Of a stretch of DNA of 64,000 bases, positions 54,636 to 63,400 are shown piece by piece. Each line of letters opens with the position of its first letter. Position 1 is the first letter of the stretch. This DNA is from Acidobacteriota bacterium. GTDB lineage: Bacteria > Acidobacteriota > Blastocatellia > Chloracidobacteriales > JADJPF01. The notes under the pieces are model-generated. The model saw only the letters and a program-made list of their open reading frames with translations, had not been told where the DNA came from and did not search any database. The stretch lies in contig JACQZQ010000121.1 of NCBI GenBank assembly GCA_016213785.1, positions 1 through 64,000 on the forward strand, in the 5' to 3' direction. The position numbers and the translations under genes are program-made.

Positions 54636-54954
54636 AGCCCCTCCTAATGAAAAATACTGTAACTATATTGTGTTTTCTTTGGAATAAAACTCATGTGAAA
54701 CTAGTTATATTCCACAACAAGAACTAAGAACTAAACTTTGGTTAAATACTATAACTTAATTGATCAGCTATATACCATGCATTCATAAACTAGTAAAAGG
54801 TATTAGCCTGTTTAATAAGGCAATCAAATATTAGCTAAAATTTATGGCTTGACATATGGCTTTCATTGGAGTATACACATTGTTTTAGTTCCAATTTTAA
54901 ACCCGCGATTTCATACTATCATAGGGAGTAACAAACAATTAAAGGAGAAATTTA
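54636..54954. other. Intergenic region between doxX and the Cys-rich lipoprotein gene
   Basis: These 319 bases separate divergent genes. They hold one canonical promoter for the rightward gene (54849-54877) and its ribosome binding site AGGAG at 54943-54947. GGAATA/TATTCC half-sites also occur around 54680-54712. No ORF or RNA gene was seen. Confidence 0.5.
54849..54877 (+). promoter_or_regulatory. Canonical sigma-70 promoter of the Cys-rich lipoprotein gene
   Basis: A perfect -35 box TTGACA (54849-54854), a 17-base spacer and a -10 box TATACA (54872-54877) give transcription from about 54884, leaving a leader of about 70 bases before ATG 54955. It is the best promoter match in the window and implies strong expression. 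Confidence 0.75.
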
Positions 54955-55608
54955 ATGGATCGTAGAGATTTTACTAAAGCTGTATTAGGTTTTGCTATTG
55001 CTGGCATGATGTCAGGATGCGGTGGAGAAACAACCCCAACTGAAAGCCCAAAACCTGCTGAGAGTCCAAAACCTGCTGAGAGTCCAAAACCTGTTGAAAC
55101 TGAAAAACCTGCTGAAACTACAGACAAACCTGCTGGTCATGAATGCAAAGGCAAAAATGAATGCAAAGGCAAAGGCGGTTGCAAGACCGGCGATGGCGGT
55201 TGCAAAGGAAAGAACTCTTGTAAAGGTAAAGGCGGTTGCAAAGTAGAAGCTGGTGCTAGTTCTACTCCAGACAAAGGTGCTGGTCACGAATGCAAAGGCA
55301 AAAATGAATGCAAAGGCAAAGGCGGTTGCAAGACCGGCGATGGCGGTTGCAAAGGAAAGAACTCTTGTAAAGGTAAAGGCGGTTGCAAAGTAGAAGCTGG
55401 TGCTAGCGCTACTCCAGACAAAGGTGCTGGTCACGAATGCAAAGGCAAAAATGAATGCAAGGGCAAAGGCGGTTGCAAGACCGGCGATGGCGGTTGCAAA
55501 GGAAAGAACTCTTGTAAAGGTAAAGGCGGTTGTAAAGTAGCTGCTGATAAGAGCAAGAGCAGTTGCGCAGGCAAAGATGGCTGTGGCGCTAAAACTGAAA
55601 AGAAATAA
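54955..55608 (+). CDS. Tat-exported Cys-rich repeat lipoprotein (probable metal binder)
   Basis: A 217-residue protein. MDRRDFTKAVLG is a twin-arginine signal and AGMMSGC ends in a lipobox-like Cys, so it is probably a Tat-exported lipoprotein. An ESPKPA-repeat linker leads to three 49-residue repeats (two complete, one truncated), each with six Cys in CKGKNECKGKGGC and CKGKNSCKGKGGC blocks. A tail with two more Cys (SCAGKDGCG) follows, 20 Cys in the mature repeats and tail. Such Lys/Gly/Cys blocks suggest binding of copper or another soft metal. AGGAG precedes the ATG. The divergent doxX gene echoes Cys-rich/DoxX copper-protection loci, but no DUF692 or DUF2063 gene is present. Confidence 0.75.
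   Translation: MDRRDFTKAVLGFAIAGMMSGCGGETTPTESPKPAESPKPAESPKPVETEKPAETTDKPAGHECKGKNECKGKGGCKTGDGGCKGKNSCKGKGGCKVEAGASSTPDKGAGHECKGKNECKGKGGCKTGDGGCKGKNSCKGKGGCKVEAGASATPDKGAGHECKGKNECKGKGGCKTGDGGCKGKNSCKGKGGCKVAADKSKSSCAGKDGCGAKTEKK
55132..55539 (+). repeat. Tandem 147-bp coding repeat, nearly identical copies
   Basis: Two full units (55132-55278, 55279-55425) and a third truncated one (55426-55539) differ by only a few bases, such as GGTCAT/GGTCAC and AGTTCT/AGCGCT. Such DNA-level identity points to recent expansion or gene conversion. Each unit also has an internal CKGKN duplication 19 codons apart. Confidence 0.92.
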
Positions 55609-55638
55609 ATGATTTAATTTCTATCTCTTAACTTTCTT

Positions 55639-55685
55639 AAAAAGACCTGGTTTCAAGTATTTAAGCTTAAAAACCAGGTCTTTTT
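55639..55685 (+). terminator. Strong intrinsic terminator after the Cys-rich gene
   Basis: AAAAAGACCTGGTTT (55639-55653) pairs with AAACCAGGTCTTTTT (55671-55685), a 15-bp stem with a 17-base loop, followed by a further T. It ends the Cys-rich lipoprotein transcript. Confidence 0.9.
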
Positions 55686-55765
55686 TCATTAAAAATTTAT
55701 TCTTTTTTTATTTCTCTTTCGTGCTATCATTAATTCATCCATTCATATTGTTTTGTATTATCTGC

Positions 55766-55790
55766 ATCACCCAACCCTTTATTGGGTGAT
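55766..55790 (+). terminator. Second intrinsic terminator, 72 bases before the next gene
   Basis: ATCACCCAA (55766-55774) and TTGGGTGAT (55782-55790) form a 9-bp stem with a seven-base loop, followed by C and seven T. It may back up the first terminator, or attenuate or end a short transcript starting between the two; a TATTAT -10-like box lies at 55756-55761. Confidence 0.75.
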
Positions 55791-55862
55791 CTTTTTTTGT
55801 CAAAAACTAACTATTTATTTTATAACTTTAATAGTGGTTTTATTTAGTTAGGAGATTTGGTT

Positions 55863-56399
55863 ATGCCTCTAGATGACTTGGATGATTTTTTAGCCATGGA
55901 ACTAGGCACATCAACAAAGCAACCTAAGACATCTCAACAGGTAAACTCACTTGAAGCCTTAGTCTTAAGTAGGGTTCAAGAAACTTGCCCTCCTGAAGAA
56001 CGTTATGAAGCCAAAACTCCCTCCCCTAGTAACACAACTCTTAAACCTAATATTGACCCCATTTTTGAGCTTGTAGACTTGCTTATACCTTTAATCAACA
56101 AACTGCAAACATTTCTCTATAATCCAGAAATGCTAGTTGATAGAGAAAACTTATCAAATGAGCGAAGTTTATTAGCCGAGCAATTATTAGCCTTGCCAGA
56201 AATGGACTTTATCGATAAATCTGGAATCTTTGCTGCAATTGCTTCTTGTATAGATGCTGTAAATTCAACAAAAACCGAAAAAAGATATATAGCAAAAATA
56301 AGATTGCAAAATTTATCTCAAGCCCTAATTTCAGCTAAAGAACAAGCTCAAGAGGAAAAACTAAAAGCACTAAATAGCTTTTTACAACATTTTAATTAA
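55863..56399 (+). CDS. Unknown soluble helical protein
   Basis: ATG 55863 is chosen because AGGAG lies at 55850-55854; a TTG at 55857 is in frame. The 178-residue product has an acidic N-terminus (PLDDLDDFLAMELG), a polar linker and a helical C-terminal part (IFELVDLLIPLINKLQTFLY, LLAEQLLALPEMDFIDKSG, a Lys/Glu-rich final helix). No signal, membrane helix or family was recognised. It stands alone between a terminator and the M28 peptidase. Confidence 0.6.
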   Translation: MPLDDLDDFLAMELGTSTKQPKTSQQVNSLEALVLSRVQETCPPEERYEAKTPSPSNTTLKPNIDPIFELVDLLIPLINKLQTFLYNPEMLVDRENLSNERSLLAEQLLALPEMDFIDKSGIFAAIASCIDAVNSTKTEKRYIAKIRLQNLSQALISAKEQAQEEKLKALNSFLQHFN

Positions 56400-56507
56400 A
56401 ACTCTCCTTGTCCCTAGCGCAAGCTATTATTAAGCCTAGAACAAATTGGTTTATACTCTCATTCTACCGCCAAAATTAGTTAACCTAAAAACTTTAGAAG
56501 GCTACTT

Positions 56508-57998
56508 ATGAAAAACTCTAAAATCTTACTTACTTTATTAATTATTTCTTTGCTTTTACCACTATCTACAGTGGCTCATCAACCTACAACCACAAAAGTT
56601 TCTGTAAATACCACTAATTCAGAACTTCAAGAAACTTCAGCTAAACTTGCTGGTAATATTTTAGTTAATGGTCAAGCTATGAATTATTTACAAACTTTAA
56701 CTGACCGTTTTGGCGCACGTTTAACAACTACAAAAGCTTATCAACGTTCGGCAGAATGGGCAGCAGAAGAATTTCGAGCTATGGGAATTAAGAATGTTCG
56801 TCTAGAAAAATTTACTATGGATGGTTGGGAGCGTGTCCTTTCAGCCCGTGCTCGTATGCTTACACCTATTGATAGACCTATTATTTTGCATTCAATGGGC
56901 TGGACACCATCTACACCTACAAATGGGATTAAAGGCGAAGTAGTTTTATTAAAAGACTTTTCAATAGATAAAATTAAAGCTCAAGCTGATATATTTAAAG
57001 GAAAAATTCTTTTACTTGATCCTAATACCGCTTTTTCTGAAGGTAGGCTTAATGCACTACTTAAAGCCTCAGATGTTTATTTAGCACTTAAAGAAATAGG
57101 CGCTCAGGCTGTTCTTATCCCTGATCAATATGAGAATAATATTGTAAAAGCCCGTAAAGCTTCTTTTGGTACTAAAGTAACAGCCCTACCTGTAGCCGCT
57201 TTAGGCTCAGAAGATAATCAGTTAATTCGCCGCTCTCTTGAAAAAGGCTCTGTCACAATAGAGTTTCAGTATGAAAACCGTACTCCAGGCGATGTTCAAG
57301 TAGATAATGTAATTGCAGAAATTCCTGGTAGAGAAAAACCAGATGAATGGATTTTAATAGGTGCTCACTTAGACTCTTGGGACTTTGGAACAGGAGCACA
57401 AGATAATGGTAGCGGAAGTGCTACTGTCCTAGATGTAGCAAGGGCAATTGCTTCACTTGGTCAAGCACCTCGCCGCTCAATTCGTTTTGCTCTTTGGGGA
57501 GGAGAAGAACAAGGTTTGTTAGGCTCGAAAGCTTATATTGGAGCGCATAAAGGAGAAATGGATAAATGTATTGCTGTTCTTAATACTGATAATGGGGCAG
57601 GCCATCCTAATGGTTGGAAAGTCCAAGGTAGAAATGATGTTTATGAAGCAATGAAGCCTATTAGTAATATGCTTACTAGCTTAAATGGAAATACTCTATC
57701 TTATGAAGTTAGCTTTAATACAGACCATGCTTATTTTGTCTTAGAAGGCGTACCAGCACTAGATTTATTAGTAGATATGGCTCATTATGATGATGTTCAC
57801 CATAAATCTAGCGATACAATAGATAAAGTAAATCCTCATAGTCTAGCTACGGCTACGGCAATTGTAGCAATTACAGGTTATACTCTAGCAGAACAGCCTA
57901 AAACTTTAGCTCCTCGTTTAGGACATGATGCAATTGAAGAAATTTTGAAAAAAGCTAACCTCTTAGATTTTCTTAAAAAATCTGGAGACTGGAAGTAA
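56508..57998 (+). CDS. Secreted M28-family zinc aminopeptidase/carboxypeptidase Q-like
   Basis: A 496-residue exported peptidase. A signal peptide (LLTLLIISLLLPLSTVA) precedes a domain with an inserted PA-like segment (about 130-260, GEVVLLKDFSIDK) and the M28 catalytic core. Zinc ligands are visible as His287 and Asp299 (GAHLDSW, DNGSG), Glu333/Glu334 (GGEEQG), Asp361 (NTDNG) and His431/His432 (VHHKSSD). The layout is closest to carboxypeptidase Q-type dipeptidases. It probably degrades peptides in the periplasm. No partner gene is adjacent. Confidence 0.92.
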   Translation: MKNSKILLTLLIISLLLPLSTVAHQPTTTKVSVNTTNSELQETSAKLAGNILVNGQAMNYLQTLTDRFGARLTTTKAYQRSAEWAAEEFRAMGIKNVRLEKFTMDGWERVLSARARMLTPIDRPIILHSMGWTPSTPTNGIKGEVVLLKDFSIDKIKAQADIFKGKILLLDPNTAFSEGRLNALLKASDVYLALKEIGAQAVLIPDQYENNIVKARKASFGTKVTALPVAALGSEDNQLIRRSLEKGSVTIEFQYENRTPGDVQVDNVIAEIPGREKPDEWILIGAHLDSWDFGTGAQDNGSGSATVLDVARAIASLGQAPRRSIRFALWGGEEQGLLGSKAYIGAHKGEMDKCIAVLNTDNGAGHPNGWKVQGRNDVYEAMKPISNMLTSLNGNTLSYEVSFNTDHAYFVLEGVPALDLLVDMAHYDDVHHKSSDTIDKVNPHSLATATAIVAITGYTLAEQPKTLAPRLGHDAIEEILKKANLLDFLKKSGDWK

Positions 57999-58012
57999 AT
58001 AATTTATCTCTT

Positions 58013-58037
58013 GAGCACAGGAGCATTTCCTGTGCTC
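58013..58037 (+). terminator. Hairpin after the M28 peptidase gene
   Basis: GAGCACAGGA (58013-58022) and TCCTGTGCTC (58028-58037) form a 10-bp stem with loop GCATT, 14 bases after the stop codon. The following tract is only mildly T-rich, so termination may be partial. Confidence 0.65.
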
Positions 58038-58111
58038 TTAGTTAATCTTTCCTAGCAAGACTTAAAAAATAAACAACTTAAAGTCTCTAAACAAAAAATC
58101 CTTTTCCTTTT

Positions 58112-60289
58112 ATGTTAGAAAATAATCCTGAAAACTCATCTACTCAAAATCAACGCTCTGCAATTTGGCTAATACTTTGGCCTCTAGCAATATTACTTAG
58201 GCTATCTAATATTTTTGGAGTTTTTGTTGATGGGCAAGTATTTTTTTATGCTACAGATCCTTACTATCACTTAAGGCGAATAGTCTTAGCATTTAATAAT
58301 TTTCCTCATGTAATAGATAAAGATATTTACTTAAACTTTTCAAATGGTGCTCCTACACATTGGCCTTTTGGTTTTGACATAATAATGGCAGCAATTATTT
58401 CAGTTTTGACTTTTGGGCAAGCTGACAACTGGTGGATAGAAGCAATTGGAGCATTATTACCTGTCTTAATTGGCGGGTTACTGCCACCAGTAATTTACTT
58501 AATAGCTCTTGAGCTAAGTGATCAATTTACAGCTTTACTAGCTGGAATTCTTAGCGCACTACTACCTATGTCAATTCATTATGCTCAAATAGGAAATCTT
58601 GATCACCATTTCTTTGCTGCTCTTTGCCAAGCACTATTTTTACTTACATATTTAAGAGCTAGTCAAAAGGAAAAACCTAATATTTGGTCAATACTTTCTG
58701 GAATAGTTTTGTTAGTAGCTGCCACAGCTACAACAGAATTTCCTTTTATTATAGCAATTCATTGTATTTATTTATTTGTAGTTTGGTTTAGAGTTGATAG
58801 AAAAAGACAAAATGAATTAATCTTAATTAACCTAAAAATATTTCTTACTATAACACTACTACTACTACCCTGTATATTTACCAATTATTTTGAGCCTAAT
58901 GGAGTTAGTCCACTTCTTGCTAGTTCTTGGTTTGGATGTTTTGCTTTTTCTACCTTTTTAGCAGCATTAGCTACAGGAAAAAAGTTAACCCCTTATTCTT
59001 TCTCCATTATTTTCATCACTTTAGCAATTATTGCTACCCTTGTTTTTGATTTTTCTTTAATTAGTAAGCTATTAGCTGAATTTCAAATAAGTCAAGGAAA
59101 TAGTGTTATAGCAAAGCTAATTAGGGAAAATGATCCCATTATATTTGCTGGGCTAAAGGCTTTACTCTATTGGCAATCAGGTTTTCTTTTACTAACCCCT
59201 ATAACAATATTTTTATTATTTCGCCACCGTAGTGAGTCTAACCTACTCATTCTAGTTGCTTTAGTAATTATGCAGCCTCTAACACTGGCTCATGAGCGTT
59301 TTGGTGTTTTGCTTATAGTCCCTTTCTCTCTAGCTAGCGCAATATTAGCTAAAGAAGGCATGGTAATAGTTAAAACATATCTACCTAAACAGCGCCTAGG
59401 AGAATTACTAGGCGCAACCATAATTTTATTGGCACTCTTACCTTGTTTAGTTGGAATTAACTTTGCTAGCCCAACTATAGTAATAAAAAACCGCTCTTTT
59501 GCACCTCTTTATAATGCCTTTACTTGGTTAAAAAATAATAGCCCAAAAGTTAACCCAGAAGCGCCTGAGTATGGAGTAATTGCTAATCAATGGGACTTAG
59601 GCCATTGGATAGTTCATTTTGCTGAACGTCCTACAGTGTCTTCTCCGCTTTTACATACTTCAGAACTGGCACAAGCGGTTTTTGATAGCGCTAAAATCTT
59701 TGTCCAACCCCCTAAAACAGCACTAAAAGCCCTTGAAAATCGCAAACTACAATATTTGATAATTACTCAAGATGATTTTAATAATTTGCTTGAATTAGCA
59801 GGAAATAACATTGATTTAATTAAACAAAATGAAGGGCTTTCAAAAGAGCTACTTTATCAGAGTCTTTATGGTCAGTTGCTTCTTTCCTATGGCTTTGCAC
59901 TAAATGACCCTACAAACTATCAACTAGAAAGATTTCGTCTAGTTTATGAAACAAAAGAAACTTCTAAGGTAAACAATTTAGCTGTACCTGTTTGTATGAT
60001 ATTTGAAATAGTAAAAGGAGCACATTTAATAGGCCAAACTAAGCCAGGATCTTTAGTAACTGCTACAACAGAGCTTAAAACACCTCGCGAGCGCTCAATT
60101 TCTTACTCAACCACTACTAAAGCTGATGAAAATGGTAAATTTGACTTAATTCTTCCTTATGCAACTGGAGGAAATAATAATACAAATATCTTTGCTTCTT
60201 CTTATGTAATAAAAACAGAACAGTCTTTTTCTAGTCTAGTAGTCAAAGAATCTCAAGTAAAAAATGGTGAAACTATTGAGATGAAATAG
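58112..60289 (+). CDS. STT3-like oligosaccharyltransferase family protein
   Basis: A 725-residue membrane enzyme with about twelve hydrophobic segments followed by a soluble C-terminal domain. It has the STT3/PglB/AglB landmarks: Asp49 in YATDPYYHLRR (first metal-ligand loop), Asp164 in GNLDHHFFAAL (second acidic motif) and WDLGHWI at 494-500 in the place of the WWDYG acceptor-binding motif. Like archaeal AglB, the first loop is DPYYH rather than the PglB form. The last ~90 residues look like a carboxypeptidase-regulatory beta domain (TTKADENGKFDLILPYA). It probably transfers lipid-linked glycans to Asn of exported proteins; no glycan assembly genes are nearby. Confidence 0.8.
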   Translation: MLENNPENSSTQNQRSAIWLILWPLAILLRLSNIFGVFVDGQVFFYATDPYYHLRRIVLAFNNFPHVIDKDIYLNFSNGAPTHWPFGFDIIMAAIISVLTFGQADNWWIEAIGALLPVLIGGLLPPVIYLIALELSDQFTALLAGILSALLPMSIHYAQIGNLDHHFFAALCQALFLLTYLRASQKEKPNIWSILSGIVLLVAATATTEFPFIIAIHCIYLFVVWFRVDRKRQNELILINLKIFLTITLLLLPCIFTNYFEPNGVSPLLASSWFGCFAFSTFLAALATGKKLTPYSFSIIFITLAIIATLVFDFSLISKLLAEFQISQGNSVIAKLIRENDPIIFAGLKALLYWQSGFLLLTPITIFLLFRHRSESNLLILVALVIMQPLTLAHERFGVLLIVPFSLASAILAKEGMVIVKTYLPKQRLGELLGATIILLALLPCLVGINFASPTIVIKNRSFAPLYNAFTWLKNNSPKVNPEAPEYGVIANQWDLGHWIVHFAERPTVSSPLLHTSELAQAVFDSAKIFVQPPKTALKALENRKLQYLIITQDDFNNLLELAGNNIDLIKQNEGLSKELLYQSLYGQLLLSYGFALNDPTNYQLERFRLVYETKETSKVNNLAVPVCMIFEIVKGAHLIGQTKPGSLVTATTELKTPRERSISYSTTTKADENGKFDLILPYATGGNNNTNIFASSYVIKTEQSFSSLVVKESQVKNGETIEMK

Positions 60290-60350
60290 TCAATTCTCTA
60301 GATCTTTTATGTTTTCAAAAAATGTCTTAGGATTATTTGAAATAGTTGGA

Positions 60351-60460
60351 GTTATTTAGGTTTGGGGGTTATTTAGATTTGGGGTTATTTAGGTTCGGAG
60401 GTTAGTAGTTGGGGTAGACCTACGTGTCTACCCCAACTACCCCAATTACCCCAACTACTA
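60351..60460. repeat. Short direct repeats and competing hairpins between STT3 and the DUF4394 gene
   Basis: Three near copies of GTTATTTAGGTTTGGG (60351-60400) precede GTAGTTGGGGTAGA (60405-60418), which pairs perfectly over 14 bases with TCTACCCCAACTAC (60427-60440). An overlapping left arm, TAGTAGTTGGGGTA (60403-60416), also pairs perfectly with TACCCCAACTACTA (60447-60460). The two hairpins exclude each other. No T run follows on either strand, so it is not a standard terminator although it lies between convergent genes. Confidence 0.65.
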
Positions 60461-60479
60461 GAATAAGATTAAACTAGAA

Positions 60480-63400
60480 TTAATTTAATCCACTAGGTTG
60501 ATTAAAGCTACCTACAGTAAGACCAGCAGGGCCGCGTAGTAAAGCGCTACCATCAGGTGCTCTACGTTGAATACGGTTATTACCTGTATCACCAATTAAT
60601 AGAGAACCTGTAGAGCTTAGTGCAACACCACGAGGAGCATTAACTGAGCCTAAAGCTGTTCCAGCTAAAAGAATTGTACTCCAACCACCAAGACCACCTA
60701 CATTTACCATAATGCGGTTGTTAGCAGTATCGGCGACAAATACTCTACCTGTAGAGTCAACAAATATGCCACGAGGTTGATTTACTTGACCAGGAGCAAC
60801 ACCACCTGTAGCACCAGCAAATACTTGCCAACCAGTAGCAGTATTATTGGTATTGAATTGTAAACGATTATTTAGAGTATCACAGACATAGAGACGGCCT
60901 TGAGCATCTAGAGCAAGTCCCGTAGGTTGATTAAATTTACCTACAGTATTACCAGCAGTAGCATTAGCATAGATTGAACCAACAGGAGTAGCACTAGTAG
61001 CATTAGCAAAGCTTAAGATACGGTTGTTGTTTGTGTCAGCAACATAGAGAATGTTTGCTAATTGATCAAAAGCAACACCTTGAGGTTGATTTACTTGGTT
61101 AGGAGCAACACCAGCAGAAGCAATTACTGTCCAAGTTGCGCCAGCATCAGTAGAACGTTGAATACGGTTATTAGCTGTATCAGCAGCAAATATGGTTCTA
61201 CCAGTAGCGTCAGCAGTGACAGCGCGAGGTTGATTAAATTGACCAGGAGCAACGCCAGCTCCAAGACTTACAACTGACCAAGTTAGACCATCATCAACAG
61301 AGCGTTGAATACGGTTATTAGCTGTATCAGCAGCATAGATTGTGGCATTTTCTTGACCAAGACCTGCTAAAGCATTGGCAGATAAGCCAAAAGTAATGTC
61401 ACGAATTACTAAAGGAGCAGCGCCACCGATTGGAAGAGCAGTTACTTGAGTAGCAAGACCACTAGCTAAATTAATGGTATAGAGGTTTGAAGAAGCTGCA
61501 CCCATAGGTTGTAGTGCGGCTAAAGCTACACCAGTAATTCCAGAAATATCAAATCCAGCTATATTAGTGATTGTAAGAGCACCAGCAGTTGTAGATAAAG
61601 GAGCAACTGTTACAAGTACGCCAGAGTTTGGCCCACCGGCAGCAGCGCCATTAATTCCACCTTGTGTAGCTAAAATTCCTTGTGCAGTACCACCACGTGA
61701 ATCCATTACATAAAGGGTAGTTAATTGGGTTGGAGCACCTGCACCAGCAAAGTTACGATCATAGGCAGCGGTTACAATTGAAGGTGTAAGACCAGCATTT
61801 GGATCGCCTGCAATATAAGTTAAAAGACCGTCAGTGGCAGCTAAACCACCAGTATTAGGATTAGCGCGTAAATCTTGTCTGGTGTTAGAAACTATTCTGA
61901 TACGGTCTGGAACTGGGTTAAAGTCATAGCCAAAGTCTGTACCTTGGGCAACGCCTTGTGCTGGGAAGGCAAAGCCTGCACCTATTAAAGTAGCAGAAGC
62001 TGCGCTAATTTGGCCTGTTTGAGCATTACCAGTTAAGTTAAGTCTATAGATACGAGCAGTAGTTGCATTTGTAGCTAGAGCAAGAATTTCCCCAGTAGCT
62101 GGACGCATATCCATACCTTGAAGAACATCACCAGCCATTAAACCTGTTACTGCAACGCCTGCTGCACCGCCTGTATTAAGAAGTCTATTAGGAGCAGTAC
62201 TAGCAAAAGTTACTAAGGAGTTAGTGTTATTAATTAAACCTAGAACTACTTCAACATTATTAACTACTGTTAAGCCTCTAATAACCTCACCACCAGCTAT
62301 AGCACCAACTAAAACAGAAGTTCCAGCAGCAAGATTAATTGTATAGAGGTTTGAGACTGTAGGGGTAGCTGTTGGAGTCATGCTGGCAAAAGCAGCTCCT
62401 GTAGTACCAGAAATATCAAAGCCTACATCACCAGTAGTAGTTACATTTAAGAAAGTGCCTGTACCAACAGTTTGGAGTAATCCACCATTGGGGCCAGCAA
62501 CGCCATTAGCAGGATTAACAGCTGTGCCATCGATACCACCTTGTAAAACTAGTCTAGCTGGAGCAGTACCATTACGAGAATCAATATCATAAAGTGTAGT
62601 TAGAGTTCCGCCACTAACATTGCGGTCATAAGCTGAACCAACTATAAAAGGAGGTGCAGGAGTAGGATCACCAGCAGCAAAAACAACACCAGTATCATTA
62701 GCAAGCGTAAGTGTAGCAAGAGGTATACGTGAATTTTGGATATTATCGCCAACAATACGGAAAGCATCTGGAACTGGGTTAAAATCTGTACCAAAATTTA
62801 TAGCAGCAGATGTAGTAAAAGTAGTTGCAACTGTAGCAACACCAGTAAATTGGTTAATAGAATAAAGTCTACTATTGCTTAAACCAAAAAGTTGGCCTGT
62901 AGCGGGACGAAAATCAATACCAACTAAATTATCTAGTAATCCTGTAATTTGGACTGAACGGGTAATGGTGCCAGGAGTAGCACTATTAAAGGAAAGTAGT
63001 TTATTGCTAGCAGTTAAAGCGACTAGGTTTTCACCATTAAATCCTGTGGTTAAACCACGAATTAATAACCCTGCGCCAATTGGGCCAACTAAACTAGCTG
63101 CACCTGTGGTTAGGTTAACAGTGTATAAATTTGAGCTAGGGCTACCAGTTGGATTAAGTGCAGCAAAAGCAGTACCACTAAAATCAGAAATATCTAAAGC
63201 AGCAGTACTAGTAGTATCAACACCTAAAGAACCTACAGTAACAAGTTGACCAGCATTAGGATTACCGTTGTTTTGTGGAGCAACAGCAGCATCACCAACA
63301 GCAAAATTAAGTCCACCTTGTCTAGCTAAAACATCTAAATTAGCATCAACATCATAGAGTGTTGTTCTTGTAGCACCTAAAAAGTTGTTTGTATAAGCAC

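Noticed and set aside
55012-55434. Long open frame antisense to the Cys-rich gene
   Set aside because: It results from the repeated codons on the coding strand, has a low-complexity Phe/Ala/Thr product and no ribosome binding site.
55132-55539. CRISPR-like array
   Set aside because: The repeats are contiguous 147-base coding units without spacers, inside one open reading frame.
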